From Pseudomonadota bacterium (GTDB lineage: Bacteria; Pseudomonadota; Alphaproteobacteria; Sphingomonadales; Sphingomonadaceae), in assembly GCA_023400405.1 (NCBI GenBank), contig JAEXFD010000060.1, positions 1-55,577 of the forward strand: a stretch of 55,577 nucleotides of DNA, written 5' to 3'. Position numbers and translations under genes: made by a program. The first letter of the stretch is position 1, and each line of letters opens with the position of its first letter. Positions 1 to 9,270 of the stretch are shown piece by piece. The notes beneath the pieces are model-generated. The model was not told the origin of the DNA and did no database searches. It saw nothing but the letters and a program-made list of their open reading frames with translations.

Positions 1-65
1 CCCGACCACCCATAGACTATACCGTTGGGTGGCCGGGTGGGGGAGCGGGCTGGTGCCGCTTCTAT
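1..65. other. Intergenic edge, no feature seen
   Basis: Short GC-rich stretch at the window edge, downstream of the TonB receptor terminator. I see no convincing start codon, palindrome or promoter here. Confidence 0.4.
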
Positions 66-110
66 CAACAAAAACGCCCGGTTCCGCACTGTCCTGCGGA
101 ACCGGGCGTT
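66..110 (-). terminator. Intrinsic terminator of the TonB receptor gene
   Basis: Read on the minus strand this is a perfect 16-base-pair stem (positions 73-88 with 95-110) with a 6-base loop, followed at once by a T-rich run (TTTTGTT, positions 72-66). It starts 16 bases after the receptor stop codon. The A-rich tract lies on the side expected for minus-strand transcription only. One of the clearest Rho-independent terminators in the window. Confidence 0.92.
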
Positions 111-125
111 CCCCCTTTTACCGCC

Positions 126-2672
126 TCAGCGGTTCCCGATCTTGAGGCTCGCCGCGATGCCATAGATGCGCGGCTCGCCGGCGATGAAGGTCGGCAGGCC
201 CAGCGCATCGCCGGTATTGCCCGCGTCCTTGATGTATTTCTTGTCGAAGAGGTTGGTGACGAAGCCTTCGATCCGCCAGCGTCCGTTCGCGGTCTCGACG
301 CCCAGCCGGGCATCGGCAAGCGCATAGCCCTTCTGGAACTCGTCCTGGACATTGTCCGGGACCAGCTTGCCCTGCTGGAGCGCGGGCAGGTCGTTGTCGT
401 CGTCGAAGAACACCTTCGACTGCCAGGTGAGGCTCGGCGTGAAATCGATCTTCACCGGGCCGACCGGCGCCTTGAGCTGCAGCGCCACCGCGAAGCTGTG
501 ATCGGGCGAAAGGCGGAAGCGATTGCCGTCGCGGGCGCCCGTGGTGAAGCGGCTGTGATTATAGCCATAGCTCGCGAACAGGTTCGCCCAGTCGGTCGCC
601 CGCCAGGTGAGCTGCGCCTCCGCACCATAGCTTTCGGCGCGCCCGGCATTGATCGTCACCAGCGTGGTGCCGCGGCGCTCGGACGTCTGGAAATTCGAGT
701 AGCGATAATAGAAGGCCGAGACGTCGAAGAACAGGCGATGGCCGGCCAGGTCGGTCTTGAGGCCGGTCTCGAAGCTGTCGACCGTCTCGGACGGCAAGAC
801 CTGGAAGGCCGGCGCGCCCCCGGGGACCGAGGGTGCGCTCACGCTCAGCACTTCCGGGCGCCGGCCACGGGCGTAATTGGCATAGACGCTGGCCTGATCG
901 CTCAGCTCGAGCCGGGCGAAGGCGCGCCAGGTGAGGCCGCTATCGTCATGGTTCTGATCGTAGCGCTGGCCGTTGGTGCCGCTCGGCTGGAGGCCGAGCC
1001 CGAACAGCGGCACGGGGAACGCGGCCGAAGGCGGGATGGTCGCGGCGCCGGGCACCGAAAGCGCGGCGAGCAGCTGCGTCCGCATCGCCGCCGGCTGGCC
1101 GAGGGCGCCGACGAAACCGCCCAGGATCGAACGGCCGTTGATCACCGCGGATTCATAGCCCGTGGTCTTCGCGTCATGGCTCCAGCGCAGGCCGCCGCCC
1201 AATTCGAACCGGTCGCTCAGCTTCAGCGTCACATCGCCGAACAGGTCCCAGCTTTCGGTGCGTCCGAAATTGGTCGAGGTTTCCTGATGCGCGGGCTGAA
1301 GGTTGGCCGCGATCGCCTGGGCCTGTGGAGTCGACAACGCCACCCCCGAGGCCGCCGCGACACCCTGGAGCAGCTGGCCGGTAAAAGCGGTGTTCGAGAA
1401 CAAGGCGAGCGGCGCCGGATCGAAGGCCGCGCGGCCGGGGATCGCCCCGCCGCCGTTCAGCGTGTTGGTCAGCCGCGCCAGCGCCACGCGCTCGTCGAAC
1501 TGCGAGGGCGTGCGCTGGAAGCCGTTCTCGCGGAAATAGGTGCCGCCGACAAAGGCAGTGACGCGATCGTTCGCATAGGTCAGCCGCAGCGTGCCCATCG
1601 TCTGGTTGCCTTGGGCATCCTCGGCCGCCGTGAGCGCCGGGAGCGAGATGCCGTCGGCGTCGAAGATCTCGATCCCGGCGAACTTGCGGTAAGAGCCGAT
1701 CGCGTTGAGCGCGAGGGCGTCGTTGAACTTGTAGTTGGCGATGCCGGTGGCGCCCCAAACGTCGCGATCGAGGCCGAGCGGCTTGCCGTTTTCGAAGCCC
1801 GGACCGGCAGCCAGCGCCGCGCCCGAATTGCGATCCCGGTTGCCGAGCACCGCGCCCGTCACCGGATCGGTGGGATCATAGGCGATCGACTTGAACGACG
1901 TGCCGGTGGTCTTGTCGTGCTGGTAGTTGCCGATCAGATCGAAGGTGAAGGCCGTGCCCGGCGCCCAGCGCAGCGATCCCCGCACCGCTTCGGACTGGAT
2001 GCCGTTATAATCGTCGCCGCCGAGCAGATTGGCGATATAGCCGTCGCGCTGCTTGAAGCGGCTGGCGACGCGCAAGCCGACATCGCCGCCGAGCGGCAGG
2101 TTCACCGTCTCGTCGAAGCGATAGCTGCCGAAATTGCCGAACTGGCCATAGACATAGCCATAGCCGTGATCGGGATCGGCCTTGTTCTGGACGAGGTTGA
2201 CCGCGCCGATCAGCGCACCGCGGCCATAGAGCGTCGATTGGGGCCCCTTGGCGACCTCGACGCGCTCCATGTCGAACAGCTCGACATAGGAGCCGCGCGA
2301 CTTGGAAATCGAAACGCCGTCCTGGAAGACCGAGACGCGCGGCTCGTTATAGGCGGAGCCGTCGTCCGAAGTGATGCCGCGCATCACGAAGCCGGGATTG
2401 TTCGGGCTCTGGTTCTGCACGTCGAAGCCGGGCACGAACTGGCCGAGCTTGTCGAATTCGGTGACGCCGAGATCGTCGAGGAAGCGGCCCTGCAGCGCCG
2501 TCAGCGCGAACGGCACTTCGGTCGGCGCCTGCTCGATCAGCTGGGCGGTGACGACGATCTCGTCCTCGCCGGCCGGCGCCGGCGGCGCGGGCGCTTCCTG
2601 CGCACAAGCCTGGGAGGCGGCGACCAGCGCCAACGGGCTGGCAAGCGTGAGCAACGCAGTGCGGACGGACAT
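126..2672 (-). CDS. TonB-dependent outer-membrane receptor
   Basis: An 848-residue receptor that would import a bulky substrate across the outer membrane using TonB-ExbBD energy. Residues 1-24 form a Sec signal peptide ending ACAQ. A TonB box (DEIVVTAQ) follows near residues 37-44, then the plug domain (about 50-170, with RVEVAKGPQSTLYGRGALIGAVN) and a long beta-barrel. The C-terminus ends in IGNR rather than the usual aromatic residue. The start is supported by a G-rich ribosome site about 8 bases upstream. It is transcribed alone and closed by a strong terminator. The substrate cannot be read from sequence. The divergent neighbour is a sugar dehydrogenase lipoprotein, but a functional link is only inference. 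Confidence 0.95.
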   Translation of the reverse strand: MSVRTALLTLASPLALVAASQACAQEAPAPPAPAGEDEIVVTAQLIEQAPTEVPFALTALQGRFLDDLGVTEFDKLGQFVPGFDVQNQSPNNPGFVMRGITSDDGSAYNEPRVSVFQDGVSISKSRGSYVELFDMERVEVAKGPQSTLYGRGALIGAVNLVQNKADPDHGYGYVYGQFGNFGSYRFDETVNLPLGGDVGLRVASRFKQRDGYIANLLGGDDYNGIQSEAVRGSLRWAPGTAFTFDLIGNYQHDKTTGTSFKSIAYDPTDPVTGAVLGNRDRNSGAALAAGPGFENGKPLGLDRDVWGATGIANYKFNDALALNAIGSYRKFAGIEIFDADGISLPALTAAEDAQGNQTMGTLRLTYANDRVTAFVGGTYFRENGFQRTPSQFDERVALARLTNTLNGGGAIPGRAAFDPAPLALFSNTAFTGQLLQGVAAASGVALSTPQAQAIAANLQPAHQETSTNFGRTESWDLFGDVTLKLSDRFELGGGLRWSHDAKTTGYESAVINGRSILGGFVGALGQPAAMRTQLLAALSVPGAATIPPSAAFPVPLFGLGLQPSGTNGQRYDQNHDDSGLTWRAFARLELSDQASVYANYARGRRPEVLSVSAPSVPGGAPAFQVLPSETVDSFETGLKTDLAGHRLFFDVSAFYYRYSNFQTSERRGTTLVTINAGRAESYGAEAQLTWRATDWANLFASYGYNHSRFTTGARDGNRFRLSPDHSFAVALQLKAPVGPVKIDFTPSLTWQSKVFFDDDNDLPALQQGKLVPDNVQDEFQKGYALADARLGVETANGRWRIEGFVTNLFDKKYIKDAGNTGDALGLPTFIAGEPRIYGIAASLKIGNR

Positions 2673-2760
2673 GATGAAACCCCCTGAAGCCGAGGGGTCG
2701 CGCCCCTTGCCCGCCCCGTTGCGCCCGATTGATGACAGTCATGTTGCGGCGCAAAACTTC

Positions 2761-2790
2761 GAAGTGAATCCGGCGTTTACGATACACTTC
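2761..2790. promoter_or_regulatory. Inverted repeat in the receptor/dehydrogenase intergenic region
   Basis: GAAGTGAATC and GATACACTTC form a 10-base inverted repeat with one mismatch, spaced by 10 bases. It lies between the divergent TonB receptor and PQQ-type dehydrogenase genes and directly abuts the EcfG-like -35 element. Spacing and symmetry suit a dimeric regulator, but none is identifiable nearby. Confidence 0.45.
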
Positions 2791-2791
2791 T

Positions 2792-2816
2792 GGAACGAAC
2801 CCGGATTGGCGACGTT
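2792..2816 (+). promoter_or_regulatory. EcfG-type general stress promoter
   Basis: GGAAC (2792-2796), a 16-base spacer and CGTT (2813-2816) match the established alphaproteobacterial general-stress sigma factor (EcfG/SigT) consensus GGAAC-N16/17-CGTT. The predicted transcript start lies about 20 bases before the dehydrogenase ATG at 2844. This fits a short leader carrying its Shine-Dalgarno sequence (GGGGAGGA). Confidence 0.65.
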
Positions 2817-2843
2817 GGGAGAGCGTTCCAGGGGAGGAATGCC

Positions 2844-4334
2844 ATGCGGATCGTGCCGCCGCTTGCGGGCCTGTTGTTTCTCGCCGCCTGCTCGGGGGGC
2901 GGAGGCGATGGAGGATCCAGTCCGACGCCGACACCGACGCCCACACCGACATCGGGCAATACTCCGCCCGAGTTCACATCGAATTCGATCCTCTATCTCC
3001 CCGAAAACACCATCAAGATCTACCAGGCGACCGCGACCGATGCGCAAGGCAGCCCGATCACCTTCTCGATCGCGGGAGGACCGGACGCGGGGCTGTTCAC
3101 GATCACCCCGGCCGGCGCGCTGAGCTTCATTTCGAACCCAAGCTTCGAAACGCCGCGCGACGCCAATGGCGACAATCTCTATTTGCTGCAGATCCGCGCG
3201 AGCGACGGTTCGCTCGAGAGCCTGCAGAATGTCGAAGTCCATATCGAGGATTCGAAGGAAGGGATCAGCGTTCGCCGGGTCGGGGTGGGCTTCACCCAGC
3301 CTGTCTTCGTCGCGCCGGTGCCGGGCGACAACAATCACGTCTTCGTCGTCGAGCGCGGCGGCGACGTCTGGATGTTCGAACCTTCGACCGGCTCGAAGAA
3401 CCGGGTGCTGATCGTCCAGGGGCTCACGACCGATGGCGAGCGCGGGCTGTTGGGCCTCGCCGCGCGGCCGGACTTCGCCACCTCCAAGACCGTGTTCGTC
3501 CACGCCACCGGCGCCAATGGCGCGGTGGAGATCCGCGAATACAACCTCACCAGCGGGGCGATGCGCCTGGTGCTTTCGACGCCCCATGCCGCGGCGAACA
3601 ACCATAATGGCGGCTGGATCGCCTTTGGACCCGACGGCTATCTCTACGATGCGATCGGCGACGGTGGCGGCGGTGGCGATACCGCGAACAATGCCCAGAA
3701 TCCCAATGTGCGGCTCGGCAAGATCCTGCGGCTCGCGATCGACACCACGCCCGGATCGGCGACGCCCTTCGCGCCGGCGCCGGGCAATCCCTTCCTCCAA
3801 GGGGGCGGCGATCCCTATATCTTCGCGCTCGGGCTGCGGAATCCGTTCCGCAACAGCTTCGACGGCAATCGGCTGATCATCGGCGACGTCGGGCAGGACG
3901 CGGTCGAGGAAATCGACATCGCGCCAATCGACCAGCCGGGCCTGAACTTCGGCTGGCACTTCCTGGAAGGAACCCAGCCCTATACCGGCACCGCGCCCGG
4001 CGGGCTGACCGCCCCCGTGTCGCAATATCTCCACGGCAACGGCCCGAAGCAGGGCAATTCGATCATCGGCGGCTATGTGTATCGCGGGCCGATCGCGTCG
4101 CTGCAGGGATCCTATGTCTTCGGCGATTTCGTCAGCGGTAACATCTGGACGCTGCCGGCCGACCAGCTGGTCCAGGACCAGGTCTTCCCTTCGGCCAATT
4201 ACGAGCGACGCAATGCCGATTTCCTGCCGGTGACGGGCAATCTCAACCAGCTCGTCTCGTTCGGCATGGACGGCGCGGGCAATCTCTACATGGTCAATCT
4301 GGGCGGCGAGATCTACCAGGTCGTGCCCGAATAG
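2844..4334 (+). CDS. PQQ-type sugar dehydrogenase lipoprotein with cadherin-like domain
   Basis: A 496-residue exported lipoprotein. The signal peptide ends in lipobox LAAC (Cys about 16), followed by a Gly/Asp linker and a TPTPTPTPT repeat. A cadherin-like beta domain spans about residues 45-130 (LPENT, TATDAQG, EVHIED). The rest is a glucose/sorbosone dehydrogenase-type six-bladed propeller with GERGLLGLAARPDF, NNHNGG and GLRNPFR motifs. The family oxidises aldose sugars or sugar alcohols with PQQ and passes electrons to the respiratory chain. No PQQ synthesis genes are in the window, so the holoenzyme state is unknown. The EcfG-like promoter suggests stress induction. The cadherin domain plus Pro-Thr linker suggests a surface-tethered enzyme. 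Confidence 0.88.
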   Translation: MRIVPPLAGLLFLAACSGGGGDGGSSPTPTPTPTPTSGNTPPEFTSNSILYLPENTIKIYQATATDAQGSPITFSIAGGPDAGLFTITPAGALSFISNPSFETPRDANGDNLYLLQIRASDGSLESLQNVEVHIEDSKEGISVRRVGVGFTQPVFVAPVPGDNNHVFVVERGGDVWMFEPSTGSKNRVLIVQGLTTDGERGLLGLAARPDFATSKTVFVHATGANGAVEIREYNLTSGAMRLVLSTPHAAANNHNGGWIAFGPDGYLYDAIGDGGGGGDTANNAQNPNVRLGKILRLAIDTTPGSATPFAPAPGNPFLQGGGDPYIFALGLRNPFRNSFDGNRLIIGDVGQDAVEEIDIAPIDQPGLNFGWHFLEGTQPYTGTAPGGLTAPVSQYLHGNGPKQGNSIIGGYVYRGPIASLQGSYVFGDFVSGNIWTLPADQLVQDQVFPSANYERRNADFLPVTGNLNQLVSFGMDGAGNLYMVNLGGEIYQVVPE

Positions 4335-4402
4335 CTTGCCTCCGGCGCCGAGCGGGCGCATCTACGCGCCATACCCGATGTTCGGAAAATTCGGAGGCGA
4401 GG

Positions 4403-5827
4403 ATGCGCAGCTACCCCAACCACTTCATCGACGGCGCCTGGGTGCCGAGCGAGGGCGGCACGCCGCACCCGGTGATCAATCCGGCCACCGAAGCCCCCGT
4501 CAGCGAGATCGTGCTGGGATCGCAGGCGGATGTCGACAAGGCCGTCGTCGCCGCGCGCCGCGCGTTCGAGGGCTTCTCGCGCACTTCGCCCGAGGAGCGC
4601 GCCGCCCTGCTCGACCGGATCGTCGAGGAATATCAGAAGCGTGCGGGTGACATGGCGCAGGCGCTGAGCGAGGAAATGGGCGCGCCGATCAGCCTGGCCC
4701 GAACGGCGCAGGTCGGCTCGGGCATCGGCCATCTCCTCTCCGCCGCACGGGCGCTGCGCGAATTCCAGTTCGAGGAACGGATTGGCGAGAGCCTGGTCGT
4801 GCATGAGGCGATCGGCGTGGTCGCGCTGATCACCCCGTGGAACTGGCCGCTCAACCAGATCGTCTCCAAGGTCGCGCCGGCGCTGGCCGCAGGCTGCACG
4901 ATGATCCTCAAGCCGAGCGAGGAGGCGCCGGGCTGCGCGATGATCTTCGCCGAAGTGCTCGAGGCTGCAGGCGTGCCGGCGGGCGTGTTCAACCTCGTGA
5001 ACGGCGACGGGCCCGGCGTCGGCACCGCGCTCAGCCGCCATCCCGGCATCGACATGGTGAGCTTCACCGGATCGACCCGCGCCGGCATCGCGGTCGCGAA
5101 GAACGCCGCCGACACGGTCAAGCGCGTCCACCAGGAGCTCGGCGGCAAGTCGCCGGCGGTGATCCTGGAGGGCGCGGATCTCGGCAAGGCGCTCCCGGTC
5201 AGCCTGTTCAGCGTGCTGCTCAATTCCGGGCAGAGCTGCATCGCGCCCACGCGCCTGCTCGTCCCCGCCGCACAGGCCGGCGAGATCGCCGCCCAGGCGC
5301 GCGAAATGATGCTGGCGACGCGCACCGGCGACCCCGCCGAGGAAGGCCGCCATATCGGCCCGCTGGTCAACAAGGCGCAATGGGACAAGGTGCAGGGGCT
5401 GATCGCCAAGGGGCTGGAGGAAGGCGCCAAGCTCGAGGCCGGCGGGCTGGGCCGGCCGGATGGCGTCGAGAGCGGCTATTATGTCCGCCCCACCCTGTTC
5501 TCGGGCGTGCGCAACGACATGACGATTGCCCGGGAGGAGATTTTCGGGCCGGTAGTGACGATCATCCCCTATACCGACGAAGAGGATGCCGTGCGCATCG
5601 CCAACGATACCGATTACGGCCTCTCCGCCGTGGTGTTCGGCGATGCCGAGGCCGTGAAGCGCGTCGCGCCGCGGCTGCGGGCGGGCATGGTCTATGTGAA
5701 CGGCGGCCAGCCCGATCCGAACCTGCCCTTCGGCGGCTACAAGCAATCGGGCAACGGCCGCGAATATGGCAAGTTCGGGCTCGCCGAGTTCCTGGAGGTC
5801 AAGGCGCTGGTCGGGGCGCTGGCCTGA
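4403..5827 (+). CDS. NAD(P)-dependent aldehyde dehydrogenase
   Basis: A 474-residue enzyme of the ALDH superfamily, full length for the family, oxidising an aldehyde to its acid. Visible motifs are the cofactor-binding TPWNWPLNQ, the general base in QELGGKSP (Glu about 245) and the catalytic Cys in NSGQSCIAP (Cys 279). The C-terminal PFGGYKQSGNGREYG motif is also present. A strong ribosome site (GGAGGCGAGG) precedes the ATG. It is 68 bases after the sugar dehydrogenase gene on the same strand and could remove aldehyde products, but the substrate is not determined by sequence. Confidence 0.95.
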   Translation: MRSYPNHFIDGAWVPSEGGTPHPVINPATEAPVSEIVLGSQADVDKAVVAARRAFEGFSRTSPEERAALLDRIVEEYQKRAGDMAQALSEEMGAPISLARTAQVGSGIGHLLSAARALREFQFEERIGESLVVHEAIGVVALITPWNWPLNQIVSKVAPALAAGCTMILKPSEEAPGCAMIFAEVLEAAGVPAGVFNLVNGDGPGVGTALSRHPGIDMVSFTGSTRAGIAVAKNAADTVKRVHQELGGKSPAVILEGADLGKALPVSLFSVLLNSGQSCIAPTRLLVPAAQAGEIAAQAREMMLATRTGDPAEEGRHIGPLVNKAQWDKVQGLIAKGLEEGAKLEAGGLGRPDGVESGYYVRPTLFSGVRNDMTIAREEIFGPVVTIIPYTDEEDAVRIANDTDYGLSAVVFGDAEAVKRVAPRLRAGMVYVNGGQPDPNLPFGGYKQSGNGREYGKFGLAEFLEVKALVGALA

Positions 5828-5830
5828 CGA

Positions 5831-6802
5831 TCAGGGCACCAGGATCGTCGAGCCCGTCGTCTTGCCCGCCTCCAGCGCGCGATGGGCCTCGGCGACGTCT
5901 TCGAGGGCGAAGCGCTGGCCGATGTCCACCGTCACCGCGCCGCTTTCGAGCATGTCGAACAGCCGGCCGGTGCCGGTGGCGCGCTCTTCGGGCGTGACGT
6001 AATAGTCGTTGAGCTTGGGGCGGGTGACGAATAGCGAGCCGTGATCGTTGAGCGTCGCCAGGCCGACATCGGTCACCGGGCCGCTGGCATTGCCATAGCT
6101 GACGATCAGCCCCCGCCGCGCACAGGCGGCGAGCGACGCCTCCCACGTCGCCTTGCCGACGCCGTCGAGCACCACCGGCACGCCGCCGCCGCCAGTGATC
6201 TCGCGCACGCGCACCGCGATGTCCTCCTCGCGAGAGAGCAGGACGTGATCGGCGCCCGCCGCCTGCGCCACCGTCACCTTGTCCGAGTGGCCGACCGTCC
6301 CAATTACCGTCGCACCGATCGCCTTAAGCCAACGCACGGCGATCTGTCCCACGCCGCCGGCGGCCGCATGGACGAGCACCGTCCAGTCTGGCTGGACCTT
6401 GGCGCACCGCTCGATCAGGAACTCGGCGGTGCAGCCCTTGAGCATCACGGCCGCCGCGATCTCGTCGCTCACGCCGTCGGGCAGCTTGACCAGGCTGGCG
6501 GCGGGCAGATTGCGCTCGGTGGCATAAGCACCGATGCCCGAGAAGCTCGCGACCCGGTCGCCGGGTACGAAGCCGCTCACGCCCTCGCCCAACGCCTCGA
6601 CCACGCCGGCCGCCTCGATGCCGAGGCCGCTCGGCAGCTTGAGCTTATAGAGGCCCGATCGGTGGTAGGTATCGATGAAGTTGAGCCCGACCGCGGTCGT
6701 GCGCACCCGCACTTCGCCGGCACCGGGCGGCGGCAGATGGACATCGACCCACTCGATCACTTCGGGGCCGCCGTTCCGCTCGATCCGTGCCACGCGCGCC
6801 AT
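5831..6802 (-). CDS. Quinone oxidoreductase (zeta-crystallin type)
   Basis: A 323-residue medium-chain dehydrogenase/reductase related to NADPH:quinone reductase (QorA). It begins with the MARVARIERNGGPEVIEW strand and carries the NADPH-binding Rossmann motif AAAGGVGQIAVRW. It lacks the zinc ligands of alcohol dehydrogenases. It would reduce quinones or enones with NADPH in the cytosol. I chose the ATG at 6802 because GGGAGG lies just upstream and homology begins there; an in-frame extension to 6835 would overlap the upstream transporter gene. It follows that gene by 11 bases and converges with the aldehyde dehydrogenase, leaving only 3 bases between them. Confidence 0.93.
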   Translation of the reverse strand: MARVARIERNGGPEVIEWVDVHLPPPGAGEVRVRTTAVGLNFIDTYHRSGLYKLKLPSGLGIEAAGVVEALGEGVSGFVPGDRVASFSGIGAYATERNLPAASLVKLPDGVSDEIAAAVMLKGCTAEFLIERCAKVQPDWTVLVHAAAGGVGQIAVRWLKAIGATVIGTVGHSDKVTVAQAAGADHVLLSREEDIAVRVREITGGGGVPVVLDGVGKATWEASLAACARRGLIVSYGNASGPVTDVGLATLNDHGSLFVTRPKLNDYYVTPEERATGTGRLFDMLESGAVTVDIGQRFALEDVAEAHRALEAGKTTGSTILVP

Positions 6803-6813
6803 GCCAGCCTCCC

Positions 6814-8580
6814 TCAATGCACCGGCCACACCCATAGGACGAGCGGCGTGCCCACCACCAGCACCAGCAGCGAAAGCGGCGCGCCAAGCCGGGCATAATC
6901 GCCGAACTTATAGCCGCCCGGCCCCATCACCAGCGTGTTGCACTGGTGGCCGATCGGCGTGAGGAAATCGCAGCCGGCGCCCACCGCGGTCGCCATCAGG
7001 AACGCCTCGGGCCGATAGCCGAGCTCGTGCGCGAAGGTGGCGGCGATCGGGGCCATCACCAGCACGGTGGCGGCATTGTTGAGGAAGGGGGTCACCGCCA
7101 TCGCCGCGGCGAGGATCAGCGCGACCGCGCCCCAGGGCGGCAGCGTCGCCGCGAGATGGCCGAGCCCATTGCCGATCAGGTCGCTCGCGCCGGTGGTGCG
7201 CAGCGAATCGGCAACCGGGATGAGCGCGCCGAGCATCACCAGGATCGGCCATTCGATATGATCATAGGCTTCCCGGACCGGCAGCGCGCCGGTGAGGATG
7301 GTGAGTCCCGCCGCGACGAAGAACGCCACGGCCACCGGCACCAGCCCCAGCGCGGTCGCCACCATCGCCGCGGCGAGGATGGCGAGCGGCAGCAGTCCGC
7401 GCCGCGCACTGCCCAGCCGCAGCGTCCGCTCGGCGAGCGGGAGGCAGCCGAGCTCGGGGAGCCGTTCGAGCAGCAGGTCGAGCGGGCCCTGGAGGACGAT
7501 CACGTCCCCCGCTTCGAGCGCAATCTCGCCCAGCCGGCTGGCGAGCCGCTGGCCCCGGCGCGACACCGCGATCAGATTGACACCAAACCGTTCGTGCAGG
7601 CCCAGCCGGCCCGCGGTGCGCCCGATCAGCGCGCTTTCGGTGCCGATCACGGCCTCAATCACGCCGGTCTCGCCTGGCTGGGTTGCCTCGCGCTGCGAGC
7701 CTTCGAGCTCGAGCTTGTCATTGGCGATCACGCGTTCGAGATCGTCGGGCGCGCCCGCCAGGATCAGCACGTCCTCGGGCTTCAGCGTCGTGTCGGGAAA
7801 CGGAGTCGATCGGATGCCGGCGCGCAGGATCGCGGTGACCATCACTTCATGATCGTGGCGTTCGCGGAACTGCGCGACCGTCTCGTCGACCGCCGGGGAG
7901 AGCGCCGGGATCTCCGCTTCGGTCACGTAATCCTGGATGTCGATCGCCTCACCCAGCGTCGGCGCGGCGCGGCGATCGCGCGGCAGCAGGCGGTAGCCGA
8001 AGCGCAGGAAGACGAGCCCGACCAGCGTGAGCCCCAGCCCCACCGGCGCATAATCGAACATGCCGAAGGGCTGGCCGGTCATCTCTTCACGCACGCGGCT
8101 GACGATGATGTTGGGCGAGGTGCCGATCAACGTGATCAGCCCGCCGAGCAACGACGCGAACGACATCGGCATCAGGAAGGCTGCGGGCGAGACGTTCGAT
8201 CGCTTCGCCATCTGGAAGGCGACCGGCATCATCATCGCCAGCGCGCCGATATTCTTGACCAGTGCCGAGGCGAAGCCGACCGAGGCGCTGAGCAGCATCA
8301 GCTGCGATCGGATGCGCGTCACCCGGCGCTGGAGGAAGAGCATCGCATTCTCGATCACGCCCGATCGCTGCACGGCGCCGGAGAGCACCAGCGCCGAGGC
8401 GACGATCACGACGATGTCGTCCGAAAAGCCGGTAAAGGCTTCCTTCGGCTTGACGATGCCGAGCGCGAGCGCGACGATCAGCGCCACCACCGCGACCAGA
8501 TCGTAGCGCAGTTTCCCCCAGATGAAGAGCAACATCATGCCGGCCAGGACGCCGACGGAAAGCATTTGGGGTGTGGTCAA
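6814..8580 (-). CDS. SLC13/DASS-type permease with two TrkA-C domains
   Basis: A 588-residue inner-membrane transporter. The N-terminal half has about six membrane helices with a re-entrant region (IGTSPNIIVSRVREE). Two TrkA-C/RCK-C-like cytoplasmic domains follow (about residues 205-375). The C-terminal half has further helices and NNAATVLVMAPIAATFA. This layout is typical of SLC13-family permeases that move sulfate, dicarboxylates or related anions with Na+ or H+. The start is probably TTG at 8580: GAGGA lies 4 bases upstream, whereas the first ATG (8565) has no ribosome site. Co-directional with the quinone oxidoreductase gene. Confidence 0.9.
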   Translation of the reverse strand: MTTPQMLSVGVLAGMMLLFIWGKLRYDLVAVVALIVALALGIVKPKEAFTGFSDDIVVIVASALVLSGAVQRSGVIENAMLFLQRRVTRIRSQLMLLSASVGFASALVKNIGALAMMMPVAFQMAKRSNVSPAAFLMPMSFASLLGGLITLIGTSPNIIVSRVREEMTGQPFGMFDYAPVGLGLTLVGLVFLRFGYRLLPRDRRAAPTLGEAIDIQDYVTEAEIPALSPAVDETVAQFRERHDHEVMVTAILRAGIRSTPFPDTTLKPEDVLILAGAPDDLERVIANDKLELEGSQREATQPGETGVIEAVIGTESALIGRTAGRLGLHERFGVNLIAVSRRGQRLASRLGEIALEAGDVIVLQGPLDLLLERLPELGCLPLAERTLRLGSARRGLLPLAILAAAMVATALGLVPVAVAFFVAAGLTILTGALPVREAYDHIEWPILVMLGALIPVADSLRTTGASDLIGNGLGHLAATLPPWGAVALILAAAMAVTPFLNNAATVLVMAPIAATFAHELGYRPEAFLMATAVGAGCDFLTPIGHQCNTLVMGPGGYKFGDYARLGAPLSLLVLVVGTPLVLWVWPVH

Positions 8581-8691
8581 TCGATCCTCGGGCGCTGGAG
8601 CTAAGTCGCTAACGCCAAAGGATGGTTTCGGGTCCGTCTGTTCGAAGCGGTCTACGCGACGCGGGTGTCGAGCCGATCGAAGGCCGGAGCT

Positions 8692-8916
8692 TCAGTGCAC
8701 CGTCCCCACCGCGCGGCCGATCGACATCAGCACGACCAGGCGCTCGATCTGGCGCCAGCGGCAGAAATGGATGTGATTGCCGAGATCGAGGCTACGGTCG
8801 GCGCGCTGGGCGGCTTCCGATCCGGCCGATTCGCCGAAGCGGGCGATCAGTTCATGCGCGTCGAGCACTTCGCCGCGATCGGCGAGATAGGGCATGTATT
8901 CCATGCGCTGGACCAT
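8692..8916 (-). CDS. Small conserved hypothetical protein
   Basis: About 74 residues beginning MVQRMEYMPYLADRGEVLDA and containing GNHIHFCRWRQIERLVVLM. I recognise this as the style of a short conserved sphingomonad protein of unknown role. The His-Phe-Cys-Arg-Trp segment resembles a conserved core, and the His and Cys could bind a ligand or metal. The start is uncertain between 8916, 8904 and 8895; a GGATGG lies 7 bases before 8904. No signal peptide. It stands alone between the transporter gene and a divergent small membrane protein. Confidence 0.6.
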   Translation of the reverse strand: MVQRMEYMPYLADRGEVLDAHELIARFGESAGSEAAQRADRSLDLGNHIHFCRWRQIERLVVLMSIGRAVGTVH

Positions 8917-9061
8917 CCACGCATCGTGCCAGAATCCGCAGACTCGCAGCGCGCGGCGGCACGCGATGCTGAACCGGCGTAAACCATTGCGATCGGGGCG
9001 TCTCGCCTGACCCAGCACGGCACAGCTGGTGTCTCGGCGCGGGACGTGGCAGAGCGGCGGC

Positions 9062-9241
9062 ATGACCAATTCCTCGTCCCGCACGCCGATGGCCGGCGGC
9101 TTCCTGCTCGCCATCGCCCTGATCGTCGGCGTTTTCGTCGGCATGATCAAGGGCGAAGCGTCGTTCGGCTTCGTTGCGGGGCTTGGCGTGGGGTTGGCAT
9201 TGCTGCTGATCGTCTGGCTGATCGATCGGCGGCGGCGTTAG
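9062..9241 (+). CDS. Small two-helix membrane protein
   Basis: 59 residues: a short polar N-terminus, a first membrane helix (GGFLLAIALIVGVFVGMI), a Gly-rich turn, and a second helix (GFVAGLGVGLALLLIVWLI) ending in a positively charged tail (DRRRR). This predicts a hairpin with both ends in the cytoplasm. I chose the ATG at 9062 because the upstream frame gives a non-membrane, low-quality extension. Function unknown. Confidence 0.65.
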   Translation: MTNSSSRTPMAGGFLLAIALIVGVFVGMIKGEASFGFVAGLGVGLALLLIVWLIDRRRR

Positions 9242-9270
9242 GGTCGAAAGCAATTCCGCAAACTTGATGC

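Noticed and set aside
498..2687. Long plus-strand frame across the TonB receptor
   Set aside because: Shadow of the receptor gene, with low-complexity Arg/Ala composition and no ribosome site.
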